Below are positions 8,187 to 20,688 of a stretch of 64,000 bases of DNA, in pieces. Numbering within the stretch: position 1 is the first letter of the stretch; the number at the start of each line of letters is the position of its first letter. Source of the stretch: Nitrospirota bacterium (GTDB lineage: Bacteria > Nitrospirota > JACRHL01); NCBI GenBank assembly GCA_016212085.1, contig JACRHL010000019.1:248001-312000 (forward strand). The letters run 5' to 3'. The notes below the pieces were generated by a model that did not search any database, was not told where the DNA came from, and saw nothing but the letters and a program-made list of their open reading frames with translations. The translations under genes were made by a program, and so were the position numbers.

Positions 8187-8552
8187 ATGACCGACCGGCT
8201 TGCCATCCACCGCATCGCCTTCCGCGCCCCCTGCGGCGTGTTCCCCGAGGAGCGCGCCCTGCTGGTGGATTTCTCGGCGGACATCACCCTGGAGCTGGAC
8301 CTGGCGCCCGCCGCCCGCACCGACGACCTGGCGCACACCGTGGACTACGGCGGCGCCGCCGCCCTGGTGGTGGACACCGCCAAGAAGATGGAACGGCTGC
8401 TGGTGGAACGCCTGGCGGAGGACATCGCCCAGGCCCTGCTTGCCGCCTATCCCGCCGTGGGCCGGGCCACCGTGGCCCTCACCAAGCCGCGCCCCCCGGC
8501 GGAGCACATCGGCGGCGGCATCACCGTCACCCTGTCCCGCGAGCGGGCATGA
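8187..8552 (+). CDS. folB: Dihydroneopterin aldolase
   Basis: A 121-residue FolB-family protein that cleaves 7,8-dihydroneopterin to 6-hydroxymethyl-7,8-dihydropterin and glycolaldehyde in folate synthesis. Family features are GVFPEE near the start, DDLAHTVDYG, VERLAEDIA (the catalytic region) and VALTKPRPP. The length is normal. There is no obvious ribosome site before ATG 8187. A TATCAT lies at 8173-8178, so the transcript could be leaderless or nearly so. It is not in an operon with folE (5130) but supplies the same pathway. It converges on the OMP gene and shares its intergenic hairpin. Confidence 0.88.
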   Translation: MTDRLAIHRIAFRAPCGVFPEERALLVDFSADITLELDLAPAARTDDLAHTVDYGGAAALVVDTAKKMERLLVERLAEDIAQALLAAYPAVGRATVALTKPRPPAEHIGGGITVTLSRERA

Positions 8553-8585
8553 AAAAGGCCGGGACGCCCCATGGGCATCCCGGCC
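8552..8585 (-). terminator. Intrinsic terminator for the outer-membrane protein gene
   Basis: The stem GGCCGGGA/TCCCGGCC (8557-8564 with 8578-8585) is followed on the minus strand by five T residues. It lies at the 3' end of the leftward gene and may also act weakly on folB. Confidence 0.75.
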
Positions 8586-8612
8586 TAGTCTCGTTCTCAG
8601 CTCCGGCGGAGG

Positions 8613-9710
8613 CTAGAAGAAATCCACCCGCGCGATGTAGCGCCGGTCCTCGCGCTGGCCGCCGAAGGCGCCCAGCTCCTCGCCGTAGGTGGCCACGTCC
8701 ACCTTCACCAGCCACAGGTCCAGGGTGGCGCCGGCGGTAAAGTAGCCGGCGTGGCTGCCCGCGCGGGCGGACAGGAACTTCCACAGGCGCACCTCGGCGC
8801 CCAGGTTCACCCGGCGCGGGCCGTCCGTGTCGTCGGTGGCGTTGTGGGTCACGTCCACCATGTCCGCCGCCAGGGTCACGGTCACCGGCCCCAGCTTGGG
8901 CTGCACCGAGGCGCCCACGTTGATGGTGGAGGGGATGGCCCCCAGGGGGCCGAAGTCCAGGTCGCTCAGGTTCATGGCGGTCACCGCCAGGGTGGGCGAG
9001 AGCGGCGCCTCGAACCGGTACTGGGCGCCCAGGTCCACGGCGAAGTCGCTCTCCCAGCCCTCCAGGTCGGCCAGGGGGTCGAACTTGCTGCCGGCGATGT
9101 CGAGGGCCGTGTAGGTGCGTTGCAGGCCCTTGCGGCGCACGTGCTTGCCGGTCACGCCCAGGGACAGGTCGTTGCCCATCACGGCGAACGACTTGGCGCC
9201 GGACAGGCCCAGCCCCGCGTCCACCTTGGCGTCGGCCACCACGGTGGGGTTCACCTGGTTGCGGAAGTCTGCGTCCAGCACCGCCTGGCCGATGACGTGC
9301 ACGCCCCACCCCCTGCCCGCCACCATCGGCGTGGTGGCCAGGCGGGTGTGGATGTGGTCGCCGATGTGGGCGCGGATCAGGTCCGCCGCCTGCTGCTCGG
9401 TGCCGCCCTGGGCGTTTTGCAGGTCGTCCACCAGGTCCATGGCGTTGTCGGACACCGCCGCCTCGACGTTGGCCAGGTCCAGCTCCACCCCGTCCAGCCG
9501 GGTGAGGCCGGCCGGGTTGTAGAACTGGGCCGAGGCGTCGTCGGCCACCGCCGCGAACGCCCCGCCCATGCCCAGGGCGCGGGTGCCCTGGTACAGGGAG
9601 GGCATCTCCGCCGCCTGCGCCGGCGCCGCCAGCGCCACGGCCGCCAGCAGCGCGAGGGCCATGCCGCCCGCCAGTCGATTGCGGTTGTAGGAGGTACCCG
9701 TGCTTGCCAT
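8613..9710 (-). CDS. TraF-like/UPF0164-type outer-membrane beta-barrel protein
   Basis: The signal peptide (MALALLAAVALAAPAQAA) is followed by RALGMGGAFAAVADDASAQFYNPAGL, the motif that opens PorV/FadL-like and TraF-type barrels. The body alternates strand-like segments, and the last residues are RVDFF, with a terminal Phe as expected for a barrel recognised by BAM. Similar proteins are annotated as conjugal transfer protein TraF, but no conjugation genes are near. I start it at ATG 9710 because AAGGGACGG sits just upstream; a GTG at 9743 overlaps the stop of the upstream lipoprotein gene. It is the second gene of a two-gene unit with that lipoprotein. Cargo or ligand unknown. Confidence 0.78.
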   Translation of the reverse strand: MASTGTSYNRNRLAGGMALALLAAVALAAPAQAAEMPSLYQGTRALGMGGAFAAVADDASAQFYNPAGLTRLDGVELDLANVEAAVSDNAMDLVDDLQNAQGGTEQQAADLIRAHIGDHIHTRLATTPMVAGRGWGVHVIGQAVLDADFRNQVNPTVVADAKVDAGLGLSGAKSFAVMGNDLSLGVTGKHVRRKGLQRTYTALDIAGSKFDPLADLEGWESDFAVDLGAQYRFEAPLSPTLAVTAMNLSDLDFGPLGAIPSTINVGASVQPKLGPVTVTLAADMVDVTHNATDDTDGPRRVNLGAEVRLWKFLSARAGSHAGYFTAGATLDLWLVKVDVATYGEELGAFGGQREDRRYIARVDFF

Positions 9711-9739
9711 TGCCGTCCCTTTGCGTTGGGTGTTCATGG

Positions 9740-10450
9740 TCACAGCAGCCCCACGAAGGCCTGCAACTCGGCCACGTCGATGACGCCGTTGCCTCCGGGA
9801 CCCTCGATATCGGCGATCAGGCCGTTCAGGTCCTGGGTCAGGCTCGAGTTCGAGCCTGCGCCCAGGGCTGTATCCACCGCCGCCGCGCTGTCGACGACTA
9901 CGGTCAGGTCGCTCATGACCGCGTCCACCAGCGGCTGGTCCACGGCCCCCGCGTTGTAAACGCCGTCACCGTCCGGATCCGCCGCCACGGCCACCGAGGC
10001 CACCAGGTGCGCCGCCGCGGCCACGGCGGTCTGCAACTGGGTCGAGGTGGTGGGGGTGGCGACCGCCTGGAGGGTTGCCAGGGAATCCGCCAGGTTGGTC
10101 ACGTCCGTCGCGTCGATAGCGCCGGCGCCGAACAGGGCGATGATGGAGTTGAAGGCCGCCGAGTTGCCCGCCGCCGCGGCGTTCAGATTGGCGATCAGGT
10201 TCACCAGTTCCACGCCGGCCAGGCCCATCTGCGCGTCGGCGACGAGGCTCAGTATCTCGTCGGCGCAGCCGGTGCGGGGCGGCGGACAGAGGGTGTCGAG
10301 GTAGGTGATGGCCAGGGCATATTGGCCGCTGTCCATGGCCATCATGGCCTTTTCCAGCTGGGCGCTGGCGCTGTCCTTGTCGGCACCGCAGCCCAGGGTG
10401 AACAGCGCCAGGCTGGCGGCCAGGAGCCCGGTCAAAAAGCCCCGTTTCAT
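9740..10450 (-). CDS. Lipoprotein of unknown function with EF-hand-like loops
   Basis: ATG 10450 follows GGAGGA and opens a lipoprotein signal (LFTLGC, Cys21). The mature 216 residues are alanine-rich and predicted helical, starting like a TPR-type helix (QLEKAMMAMDSGQYALAITYL). Two acidic loops resemble calcium sites: DPDGDGVYN near residue 155, and GGNGVIDVAEL near the C-terminus, close to an EF-hand loop with N in place of D. No enzyme motif is present. It lies 29 bases upstream of the barrel-protein gene on the same strand, so the two are likely partners in the outer membrane. I do not recognise the family. Confidence 0.65.
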   Translation of the reverse strand: MKRGFLTGLLAASLALFTLGCGADKDSASAQLEKAMMAMDSGQYALAITYLDTLCPPPRTGCADEILSLVADAQMGLAGVELVNLIANLNAAAAGNSAAFNSIIALFGAGAIDATDVTNLADSLATLQAVATPTTSTQLQTAVAAAAHLVASVAVAADPDGDGVYNAGAVDQPLVDAVMSDLTVVVDSAAAVDTALGAGSNSSLTQDLNGLIADIEGPGGNGVIDVAELQAFVGLL

Positions 10451-10593
10451 GGATTTTCCTCCGTGATATGTCCGGTAGGGCGGAGCGTCTTCCGTGATGC
10501 GTCCCCGTCCCTGCCCCGTGAGCAGTGGCAAAATACCGGTTCTTATCGGCGCTTGCAATGACCGGCTCAAGGGAGCGGGCGGCGGGATGGCGC

Positions 10594-10634
10594 AAAAAAG
10601 GGGCGCGCCGGACCCAACCGGCCCAACGCGCCCC
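10594..10634 (-). terminator. Intrinsic terminator of the F1 ATPase operon
   Basis: The stem GGGGCGCG (10600-10607) pairs with CGCGCCCC (10627-10634), followed on the minus strand by six T residues (10599-10594). It lies 23 bases beyond the atpC stop. Confidence 0.85.
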
Positions 10635-10656
10635 TTCGGCATCGGCTCTCCGGGGG

Positions 10657-11073
10657 TTACGCCCTGGCCACCGCCTCGATGCGGGCCTCGGCCAGCGCCA
10701 CCCGGTCGTGCAGCGCCTGCTCCTCGTCCGGGGAGACGGCGGTGCCCAGGGCGGCCTTGGCATCGGCAAGCTGGGCCTGCGCCGCGTGGGCGTCGATCTC
10801 CTCAGGCAGCTCGGCGGTTTCGGCGAGCACGGTCACCACGTCGTCCCTGACGATGGCGAAGCCGCCGGCCACCACCATGCGGCCGCGCACGTCCTTGTCC
10901 GGGTCGATCATGTATTCGACGATGCCCGGCCCCAGCGTGGCCATGAGCGGCGCGTGGGCGGGCAGCACGCCGAACATGCCGTCGCGGCCCGGCAGCTGCA
11001 CTACCTCGGCCGTTGCCACGTCCAGCACCGCGCGGGCGGGGGTGACCACCTCCAGTTTGACGGTCTCGGCCAT
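10657..11073 (-). CDS. atpC: ATP synthase F1 subunit epsilon
   Basis: 138 residues. The N-terminal beta-sandwich has the family sequence LPGRDGMFGVLPAHAPLM, followed by the helical hairpin (EEIDAHAAQAQLADAKAAL). It belongs to the central stalk, coupling gamma rotation and limiting ATP hydrolysis. Last gene of atpHAGDC, 5 bases after atpD. Confidence 0.95.
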   Translation of the reverse strand: MAETVKLEVVTPARAVLDVATAEVVQLPGRDGMFGVLPAHAPLMATLGPGIVEYMIDPDKDVRGRMVVAGGFAIVRDDVVTVLAETAELPEEIDAHAAQAQLADAKAALGTAVSPDEEQALHDRVALAEARIEAVARA

Positions 11074-11078
11074 GGGGG

Positions 11079-13454
<2,376 letters not shown>

Positions 13455-13468
13455 CTAAGGTTCCGCCC

Positions 13469-14980
<1,512 letters not shown>

Positions 14981-14995
14981 CTAACCACGCTCTCC

Positions 14996-15526
14996 TTACA
15001 GTGCCTGGCGCAGCTGGGCCAGGTGATGGCGAATGCTGTTGTCGAAAACCTTGGACCCGATCTGGACCACCAGTCCGCCGAGGATGGCGGGGTCCACCCG
15101 GTGCCGGATGTCGGCCTTGCCACCCAGGATCGCGGTGACGCGGGCGTCCACCCGGGTCTTGGCGGCGCCCTCCAGGGGGGTGGCGGAGGTGACGGTGACG
15201 GCCACCCGCCCCTGGGCCTCGTCCGCCAGCCTGGCGAAGGCGATGGCCACCCGGCCCAGCAGCGCCACGCGGCCATTGGCCAGCAGCAGGCGCAGCAGGT
15301 TCATGACCTTGACCGAGGCCCCCAGGCGCTCGCCCACGGCGGTGAGCACCTGGGCCTTGTCGGCGGCGGGCACCCGCGGGTTGGCCACCAGCCGGGACAG
15401 GCTGTCGTCGGCGACGGCCCCGGCCAGCGAGGACAGTTCGGCGCGCACGCGGTCCGCCGCGTCCGCCCCGCCCACGGCCTCGAACAGGGCGGCCGCGTAA
15501 CGATTGGCAATGATGGTGTCGCTCAA
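14996..15526 (-). CDS. atpH: ATP synthase F1 subunit delta
   Basis: Started at TTG 15526 it gives 176 residues, the usual length (S)DTIIANRYAAALFEAV. GGGTGA lies four bases upstream. A start further upstream at 15583 would fall almost at the predicted transcription start and adds residues unlike the family. Conserved C-terminal parts include VDPAILGGLVVQIGSKVFD. Delta joins F1 to the peripheral stalk b subunits. It is the first gene of the operon, with no atpB, atpE or atpF alongside; F0 must be encoded elsewhere. Confidence 0.92.
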   Translation of the reverse strand: MSDTIIANRYAAALFEAVGGADAADRVRAELSSLAGAVADDSLSRLVANPRVPAADKAQVLTAVGERLGASVKVMNLLRLLLANGRVALLGRVAIAFARLADEAQGRVAVTVTSATPLEGAAKTRVDARVTAILGGKADIRHRVDPAILGGLVVQIGSKVFDNSIRHHLAQLRQAL

Positions 15527-15597
15527 CGTGTCACCCGGCGAAGGTCCAGATCCGGCGCGGAAACAGCCCGCGCCCGCATCCAAAAAAAGAGGTGGGA

Positions 15598-15626
15598 AAG
15601 TAGCACACCGGGCATCCCAGGGTCAA
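15598..15626 (-). promoter_or_regulatory. Sigma70 promoter of atpHAGDC
   Basis: On the minus strand TTGACC (15626-15621), 17 bases, CTACTT (15603-15598). Predicted leader of about 65 nt before the TTG start, passing a run of seven T residues. Confidence 0.65.
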
Positions 15627-15676
15627 CGCATTCCCACACAAGATTCGCGCCCCGCCGGGACATGCGGGAAACCCCT

Positions 15677-15704
15677 TCAAGTCCGCCGCGCGGGCCGCCG
15701 ATAT
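15677..15704 (+). promoter_or_regulatory. Possible sigma28 (FliA) promoter of motAB
   Basis: TCAAGTCC, 12 bases, GCCGATAT resembles the flagellar sigma28 consensus TAAAGTTT-N11-GCCGATAA, one base long in the spacer. It lies 56 bases before motA, which is a typical class 3 flagellar gene. Confidence 0.4.
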
Positions 15705-15759
15705 ACATAACAGGAAGCGCTCCCCCGTTCACGGAAGGACCCGGCGGCCCATATACCTT

Positions 15760-16518
15760 ATGGATATCGCAACCCTAATCGGCATCGTTGGCGCCCTGGC
15801 CATGATCGGCGGAGCGATCCTGATGGGTGGCTCGCTGACCGCGTTCGTCGACGTCCCGTCGGTGGTGATCGTGTTCGGCGGCACCATCATGTGCACCCTC
15901 ACCATGCAGCGCCTGAGCGTGGTGCTGGGGGCCTTCAAGGTGGCGGTGAACGCCTTCCGCTACAACCTGCAAAGCCCGTCGGAGCTGATCGACACCATCG
16001 TCCACCTGGCCGCCAAGGCCCGCAAGGAGGGCATGCTGGCGCTGGAGAGCGAGCCGATCACCTACCCGTTCCTGGCCAAGGGCATCCGCATGGCCATCGA
16101 CGGCAGCACCCCGGAGAACATCCAGGCGGTGCTCACCACCGAGATGGCCTCGCTGAAGAGCCGCCACGTGGTGGGCCAGGACGTGTTCAAGTTCATGGAG
16201 GCCACCGCCCCGGCCATGGGGCTCATCGGCACCCTCGTCGGCCTGGTGCAGATGCTCCAGAACATGGCGGACCCGTCGTCCATCGGCCCGGCCATGGCGG
16301 TGGCGTTGCTCACCACCTTCTACGGCGCCATCTGTGCCTTCGTGATCATGGGCCCCATCGCCCGGAAGCTGGAGAACCGCACCACGGAGGAGAGCGTGCT
16401 GATGACCATCACCCTGAGCGGCGTGATGTCGATGGTGTCCGGCGAGAACCCGCGCAACATCCAGGAGCAGCTGCTCTCCTACCTGGCGCCCGGCGCCCGC
16501 CCGCAGGAGGAGGAATAG
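15760..16518 (+). CDS. motA: Flagellar motor stator protein MotA/PomA
   Basis: 252 residues with membrane helices at about 1-20, 32-50, 145-170 and 178-200, and the large cytoplasmic loop that touches FliG. The third and fourth helices have ATAPAMGLIGTLVGLVQML and AMAVALLTTFYGAICAFVI, the conserved proline-containing stator region. The short first loop and overall length resemble PomA or the MotA of sodium/proton stators in the MotP/PomA branch rather than the longer E. coli MotA. Coupled ion cannot be told from sequence. The acidic tail RPQEEE ends three bases before the motB GTG. Confidence 0.92.
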   Translation: MDIATLIGIVGALAMIGGAILMGGSLTAFVDVPSVVIVFGGTIMCTLTMQRLSVVLGAFKVAVNAFRYNLQSPSELIDTIVHLAAKARKEGMLALESEPITYPFLAKGIRMAIDGSTPENIQAVLTTEMASLKSRHVVGQDVFKFMEATAPAMGLIGTLVGLVQMLQNMADPSSIGPAMAVALLTTFYGAICAFVIMGPIARKLENRTTEESVLMTITLSGVMSMVSGENPRNIQEQLLSYLAPGARPQEEE

Positions 16519-16521
16519 CCG

Positions 16522-17292
16522 GTGGCGGGGGCAGACGGCGACCCGAAACGCCCGCCCGTGACCGTGCCCGCGTGGATGGCGACGATGGCCGACCTGGTCA
16601 CCCTGCTGCTGACCTTCTTCATCCTGCTGCTGTCGTACTCCACCATGGACGTCGTGAAGTTCCGGGCCCTGGCCGTGTCGCTGCACGACGCCCTGGGGAA
16701 CGGTTCGCACAGCACCAACGGCGTCTTCATGAACAGCCCGAACCCCATCGACTTCGAGAGCCCGGAGCGCACCATCTCCGTGAGCCCGGAGGAGTCGGGC
16801 GCCGACCAGCCCAAGGTGAAGGAGGTCAACCAGAACGACAAGCTGGCGGAGGACATCTCCAAGGTGGTGGCCGAGGCCGGCCTGCAGGACACGGTGACCG
16901 TGAAGTCCAGCTCGCGCGGGGTGCTCATGCAGGTGCAGGGCCAGGTGTTCTTCGGCTCCGGCAGCGCGTCCATGAAGCCGGAGTCGCACGCCTTCCTGGA
17001 CGAGGTGGCGCGCCTCATCGCCACGTCCGAGTACAACGTGTCCATCGAGGGCCACACGGACGACACCCCCATCAACACGCCGGGGTTCCCCTCCAACTGG
17101 GAGCTGTCGACGGCGCGCGCCATCTCCACCCTGCGCTACATGGTGGAGAACGCCCGCATCGACCCCGCCCGTCTGTCGTCGGCGGGCTTCGCCGACACCC
17201 ACCCCATCGTGCCCAACGACACGGAGGAGCACCAGCGCCAGAACCGCCGCGTGGAGTTCGTCATGTACAAGGACGATCGCCACGCCCTGTGA
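16522..17292 (+). CDS. motB: Flagellar motor stator protein MotB/PomB
   Basis: 256 residues, GTG start 3 bases after motA. One N-terminal membrane helix (PAWMATMADLVTLLLTFFILLLSYS) contains the ion-binding aspartate in MADLV. The C-terminal OmpA-like peptidoglycan-binding domain has the NVSIEGHTDDTPI and LSTARAISTLRYMV motifs and ends with NRRVEFV. Anchors the stator to the wall and, with MotA, forms the ion channel. The two genes are a complete stator unit. No other flagellar genes are in the window. Confidence 0.93.
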   Translation: MAGADGDPKRPPVTVPAWMATMADLVTLLLTFFILLLSYSTMDVVKFRALAVSLHDALGNGSHSTNGVFMNSPNPIDFESPERTISVSPEESGADQPKVKEVNQNDKLAEDISKVVAEAGLQDTVTVKSSSRGVLMQVQGQVFFGSGSASMKPESHAFLDEVARLIATSEYNVSIEGHTDDTPINTPGFPSNWELSTARAISTLRYMVENARIDPARLSSAGFADTHPIVPNDTEEHQRQNRRVEFVMYKDDRHAL

Positions 17293-17355
17293 CGGGGCCC
17301 GCCGTAAAAAAGTCTGCCCGCGGGTGCCGCCGGCGTTGACAACGCCCCCCGTTTG

Positions 17356-17384
17356 CCATTATAAATAACGGCTTTTCGGAATTT
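17356..17384 (+). promoter_or_regulatory. Strong sigma70 promoter of rplU-rpmA
   Basis: TTGACA (17356-17361), 17 bases, TTATAA (17379-17384). Predicted start near 17391, giving a leader of about 48 nt. Confidence 0.82.
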
Positions 17385-17438
17385 ACGGGCGGTTTCCCGT
17401 CCCCACCGTTTTTTGTATCAGACTTAGGTGCGCGCGAC

Positions 17439-17750
17439 ATGTATGCGATTATCGAAACCGGCGGCAAGCAGCATCGGGTAACCCCCGGTGAGGTGGTCGC
17501 CCTGGAGAAGGTGCCCGGTGATGCGGGCGCACAGGTGGCGTTCGACAACGTCCTGATGGTGTCCACCGACAAGGGCCTCACCGTGGGCCAGCCCCACGTG
17601 GCCGGCGCCAAGGTGATCGCCACCATCGTGGAGCAGTTCCGCGCCAAGAAGATCCTGGTGTTCAAGAAGAAGCGCCGCAAGAAGTACCGCCGCACGCAGG
17701 GCCATCGCCAGTATCACACCCGCGTGCGCATCGATTCCATCACCGCGTAA
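17439..17750 (+). CDS. rplU: 50S ribosomal protein L21
   Basis: 103 residues beginning [14 protein letters not shown], the classic L21 start, with the [11 protein letters not shown] and [17 protein letters not shown] segments. Binds 23S rRNA domain with L20. First gene of the conserved rplU-rpmA-obgE run, 28 bases before rpmA. Confidence 0.98.
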   Translation: MYAIIETGGKQHRVTPGEVVALEKVPGDAGAQVAFDNVLMVSTDKGLTVGQPHVAGAKVIATIVEQFRAKKILVFKKKRRKKYRRTQGHRQYHTRVRIDSITA

Positions 17751-17778
17751 GCGCGCTCAAGCTGGGAGATCAGGACAG

Positions 17779-18039
17779 ATGGCACATAAAAAGGCGGGCG
17801 GCTCGTCACGTAACGGCCGCGACAGTCATTCCAAGCGCCTGGGCGTGAAGCGCTTCGGCGGCCAGGAAGTACCCGCTGGCAGCATCCTGGTGCGTCAGCG
17901 CGGCACCAAGTTCCACCCGGGCACCAACGTGGGCAAGGGCGGCGATGACACCCTGTTCGCCAAGGTGACGGGCGTGGTGACCTTCGGCCTGAACCGCTAC
18001 GGCAAGAAGCAGGTGAGCATCCTCCCGGTGGCGGAATAG
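17779..18039 (+). CDS. rpmA: 50S ribosomal protein L27
   Basis: 86 residues beginning [16 protein letters not shown], with no cleavable N-terminal extension as seen in firmicutes. The tail reaches the peptidyl transferase centre. Co-transcribed with rplU. Confidence 0.98.
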   Translation: MAHKKAGGSSRNGRDSHSKRLGVKRFGGQEVPAGSILVRQRGTKFHPGTNVGKGGDDTLFAKVTGVVTFGLNRYGKKQVSILPVAE

Positions 18040-18285
18040 CCCCGGCCGCGCCGCTTCCCGCCGCGGGAACGGACGGGCGCGCCCATTCACCGTCGCTCGC
18101 GCCCCGGGCGCAAGGCGGATGGAGCACGGAACCCGTGACGGATCACGCCGGCAGGCGATGGTTCGCGCACCGCCCGGCACCGCAATCAGGGGCTTCGGGT
18201 CCATCGAAGTGCCCAGACCTTATCGGAGGGGGTGCGGCCCGGCGGTCGCGCCCCCTTTTCGCTTCAGCCCACCGAGCACGGCGCC

Positions 18286-19353
18286 ATGTTCGTCGACCAG
18301 GTTAAAATCCACGTCCAGTCCGGCAACGGCGGCGCCGGGTGCGTGAGCTTCCGGCGCGAGAAGTACGTGCCCAGGGGCGGCCCCAACGGCGGCGACGGCG
18401 GCCGTGGCGGCGACGTGCTGTTCGTGGCCGAGGCCGGCCCCACCACCCTGGCGGAGTTCCGCTACCGGCGCCGCTACGCGGCCGAAAACGGCGTGTCCGG
18501 CGGCGCCACCCAGTGCAGCGGCGCCGATGGCGCCTCCCTGGTCGTCAAGGTGCCCGTGGGCACGCTGATCGTGGACGACGAAACCGGCGAGATCCTCTCG
18601 GACCTCACCCACGACAACCAAACCTGGGTGGCCGCCCACGGCGGCAAGGGGGGCCTCGGCAACCAGCACTTCGCCACCTCCACCCGGCAGACGCCGCGCT
18701 ACGCCCAGCCGGGCCTCCCCGGCGAGTCCCGCGAGCTGCGCCTGGAGCTTAAATTGTTGGCCGACGTGGGGCTGGTGGGGCTGCCCAACGCGGGCAAGTC
18801 CACCCTCATCTCGCGCGTGTCCGGGGCGCGCCCGAAGGTGGCCGCCTACCCGTTCACCACCCTGGTGCCCAACCTGGGGGTGGTGGAGTGGGGCGACTTC
18901 CGCTCCTTCGTCATGGCCGACATTCCGGGCCTGATCGAGGGCGCCCACCTGGGCCGGGGGCTGGGCACCCAGTTCCTGCGCCACGTGGAGCGCACCCGCT
19001 GCCTGCTGTTCATGGTCGACGTGACCGGCATGACCGAGGAGGCCCCCGCGCAGGCGCTCGACATCCTCTGGAACGAGATCGCCAGCCACGACATGGGCCT
19101 CACCGAGCGCCCCTACCTGGTGGCCGCCACCAAGATCGACGCCGCCGACCCGGACGCCCTGGAAGCGGCCCGCGCCTGGGCCGCCGCGCGCGGCGTGCCG
19201 TTCTTCGCCATCTCCAGCGTGGCCGGTGACGGGCTGGACGCCCTGGTGAGCTCCCTGGGCGAGCTGGTCAGCCGGCACAAGCCCGTACATGACGAGTCCG
19301 ACGCCGAGGCCGCCGAGAACGCCAGCTACCGGCAGATCTGGGGCGAGGAATGA
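18286..19353 (+). CDS. obgE: Obg GTPase (ribosome assembly/stress)
   Basis: 355 residues. The N-terminal glycine-rich Obg fold (FVDQVKIHVQSGNGGAGC, GGPNGGDGGRGGDV) is followed by a GTPase domain with GLPNAGKST (Walker A/G1), a DIPGLIEGAH G3 segment and the ATKID G4 motif. It binds the large ribosomal subunit during assembly and responds to ppGpp. I start at ATG 18286; upstream codons in the same frame look non-coding. The 3' end overlaps proB by ATGA. It is about 245 bases from rpmA, a gap that includes repeat-like sequence. Confidence 0.96.
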   Translation: MFVDQVKIHVQSGNGGAGCVSFRREKYVPRGGPNGGDGGRGGDVLFVAEAGPTTLAEFRYRRRYAAENGVSGGATQCSGADGASLVVKVPVGTLIVDDETGEILSDLTHDNQTWVAAHGGKGGLGNQHFATSTRQTPRYAQPGLPGESRELRLELKLLADVGLVGLPNAGKSTLISRVSGARPKVAAYPFTTLVPNLGVVEWGDFRSFVMADIPGLIEGAHLGRGLGTQFLRHVERTRCLLFMVDVTGMTEEAPAQALDILWNEIASHDMGLTERPYLVAATKIDAADPDALEAARAWAAARGVPFFAISSVAGDGLDALVSSLGELVSRHKPVHDESDAEAAENASYRQIWGEE

Positions 19354-20480
19354 TCGAGTCGGACCGCAAGCGCCTCATGAAGGGCGTCCGCCGCGTGGTG
19401 GTCAAGGTGGGCAGCGGCATCATCACGTCGCGCAGCCACGGCCTCATCAAGGAGCGCTTCGCCGCCATCGCCGCCCAGGTGGCGCGGGCGGTGGGCGACG
19501 GCCGCGAGGTGATCCTGGTGTCGTCCGGCGCGGTGGCCGCCGGCGTCGCCGCCATGAGCCTGCGCGAGCTGCACGGCATCCCCATGCGCCAGGCCGCCGC
19601 CGCCGTGGGCCAGAGCCGCCTGATCTGGAAGTACGAAAAGCACTTCCAGGAGCACCGCCTGGGGGTGGCCCAGGTGCTCCTGACCCAGGACGACGTGGCC
19701 AACCGGCGGCGCTTCCTGAACGCCAGGAACACCTTCGCCACCCTGCTGGCGCTGGGCATCATCCCCATCGTCAACGAGAACGACTCGGTGGTGGTGGAGG
19801 AGATCAAGTTCGGCGACAACGACACCCTGTCCGGCCTGGTGGCCACCCTGGTGGACGCGGACCTGCTCCTGATCCTGAGCGACGTGGACGGCCTCTACAC
19901 CGCCGACCCCAAGCGCGACCCGGACGCGCGCCTGATCGGCACCGTGCAGAGCATCGACGACACGGTGCGCGCCATGGCCACCGGCCCCACCACCCGCGAG
20001 GGCACCGGCGGCATGATCACCAAGCTCAGGACCGCCCAGCGCCTGGCGGACCTGGGCATCCCCACACTGCTCGTCAACGGCACCCTGGACGACGGCCTCA
20101 CCCGCGCCCTGGCTGGCGACAAGCTGGGCACCCTGTTCGAGGCCGCCGGCGTCCCCAAGGCCGCCAAGAAGCACTGGCTGGCCCACGTGGCCCGCGTGGA
20201 CGGGGTGCTGCACCTGGACGCGGGCGCCGTGGCCGCCCTGCGTGACGGCAAGAAGAGCCTGCTGCCCTCGGGCATCACCGCCGTGGAGGGCCACTTCGAG
20301 ATGGGCGAGGGGGTGAGCTGCGTGGGGCCCGACGGCCGCGAGGTGGCGCGCGGCCTCACCAACTACGGCGCCGCCGACGTGGCGCGCATCAAGGGCAAAA
20401 AAAGCTCCGAGATCGAGGCCATCCTGGGCCAGAAGGCCTACGACGAGGTGATCCACCGCGACAACCTCACGGTGCTGTAG
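19350..20480 (+). CDS. proB: Glutamate 5-kinase
   Basis: 376 residues: amino-acid kinase domain followed by a C-terminal PUA domain (about 285-376). Motifs include VVVKVGSGIIT, VSSGAVAAGVAAM, ENDSVVVEEIKFGDND and SDVDGLYTADP. Phosphorylates glutamate, the first step of proline synthesis, and is usually feedback-inhibited by proline. ATG 19350 overlaps the obgE stop, a common arrangement in proteobacteria. proA is not in the window. Confidence 0.96.
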   Translation: MIESDRKRLMKGVRRVVVKVGSGIITSRSHGLIKERFAAIAAQVARAVGDGREVILVSSGAVAAGVAAMSLRELHGIPMRQAAAAVGQSRLIWKYEKHFQEHRLGVAQVLLTQDDVANRRRFLNARNTFATLLALGIIPIVNENDSVVVEEIKFGDNDTLSGLVATLVDADLLLILSDVDGLYTADPKRDPDARLIGTVQSIDDTVRAMATGPTTREGTGGMITKLRTAQRLADLGIPTLLVNGTLDDGLTRALAGDKLGTLFEAAGVPKAAKKHWLAHVARVDGVLHLDAGAVAALRDGKKSLLPSGITAVEGHFEMGEGVSCVGPDGREVARGLTNYGAADVARIKGKKSSEIEAILGQKAYDEVIHRDNLTVL

Positions 20481-20496
20481 CCGCACCGCCCCCGGC

Positions 20497-20613
20497 GCGG
20501 AACGGCGCCGTCACGCCGCGCAAGACCCAAGGCAGGTCAAGCCGCCAGGTGCGGCCTCGCGCACGGCCCGACGCGGCACGCGGCACGTGCGGCGGGTTGA
20601 TGGCGGTGCCCAT
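20497..20613 (+). repeat. Dispersed intergenic element, copy related to 56710-56879
   Basis: The block CGGAACGGCGCCGTCACGCC then GCGCAAGACCC resembles CGGAGCGGCACTGTTACGCC then GCGCAGAACCC at 56771-56802. Both continue with a TCG.GCAC.GCCC segment, a CGCGGCA motif and end in GGTGCCCA. The copy here lacks an obvious left terminal repeat. Alignment is by eye. Confidence 0.4.
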
Positions 20614-20688
20614 TTCCCATAATCGGCCCACACCGCTATCCTGTAAGCCGTCGCCCTGGGACCGGGGCGGCGGAACCCGCGCGCAAGG

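Noticed and set aside
8613-9710. Conjugation gene traF
   Set aside because: Only the fold name is shared; no other transfer genes, relaxase or type IV secretion gene is in the window.
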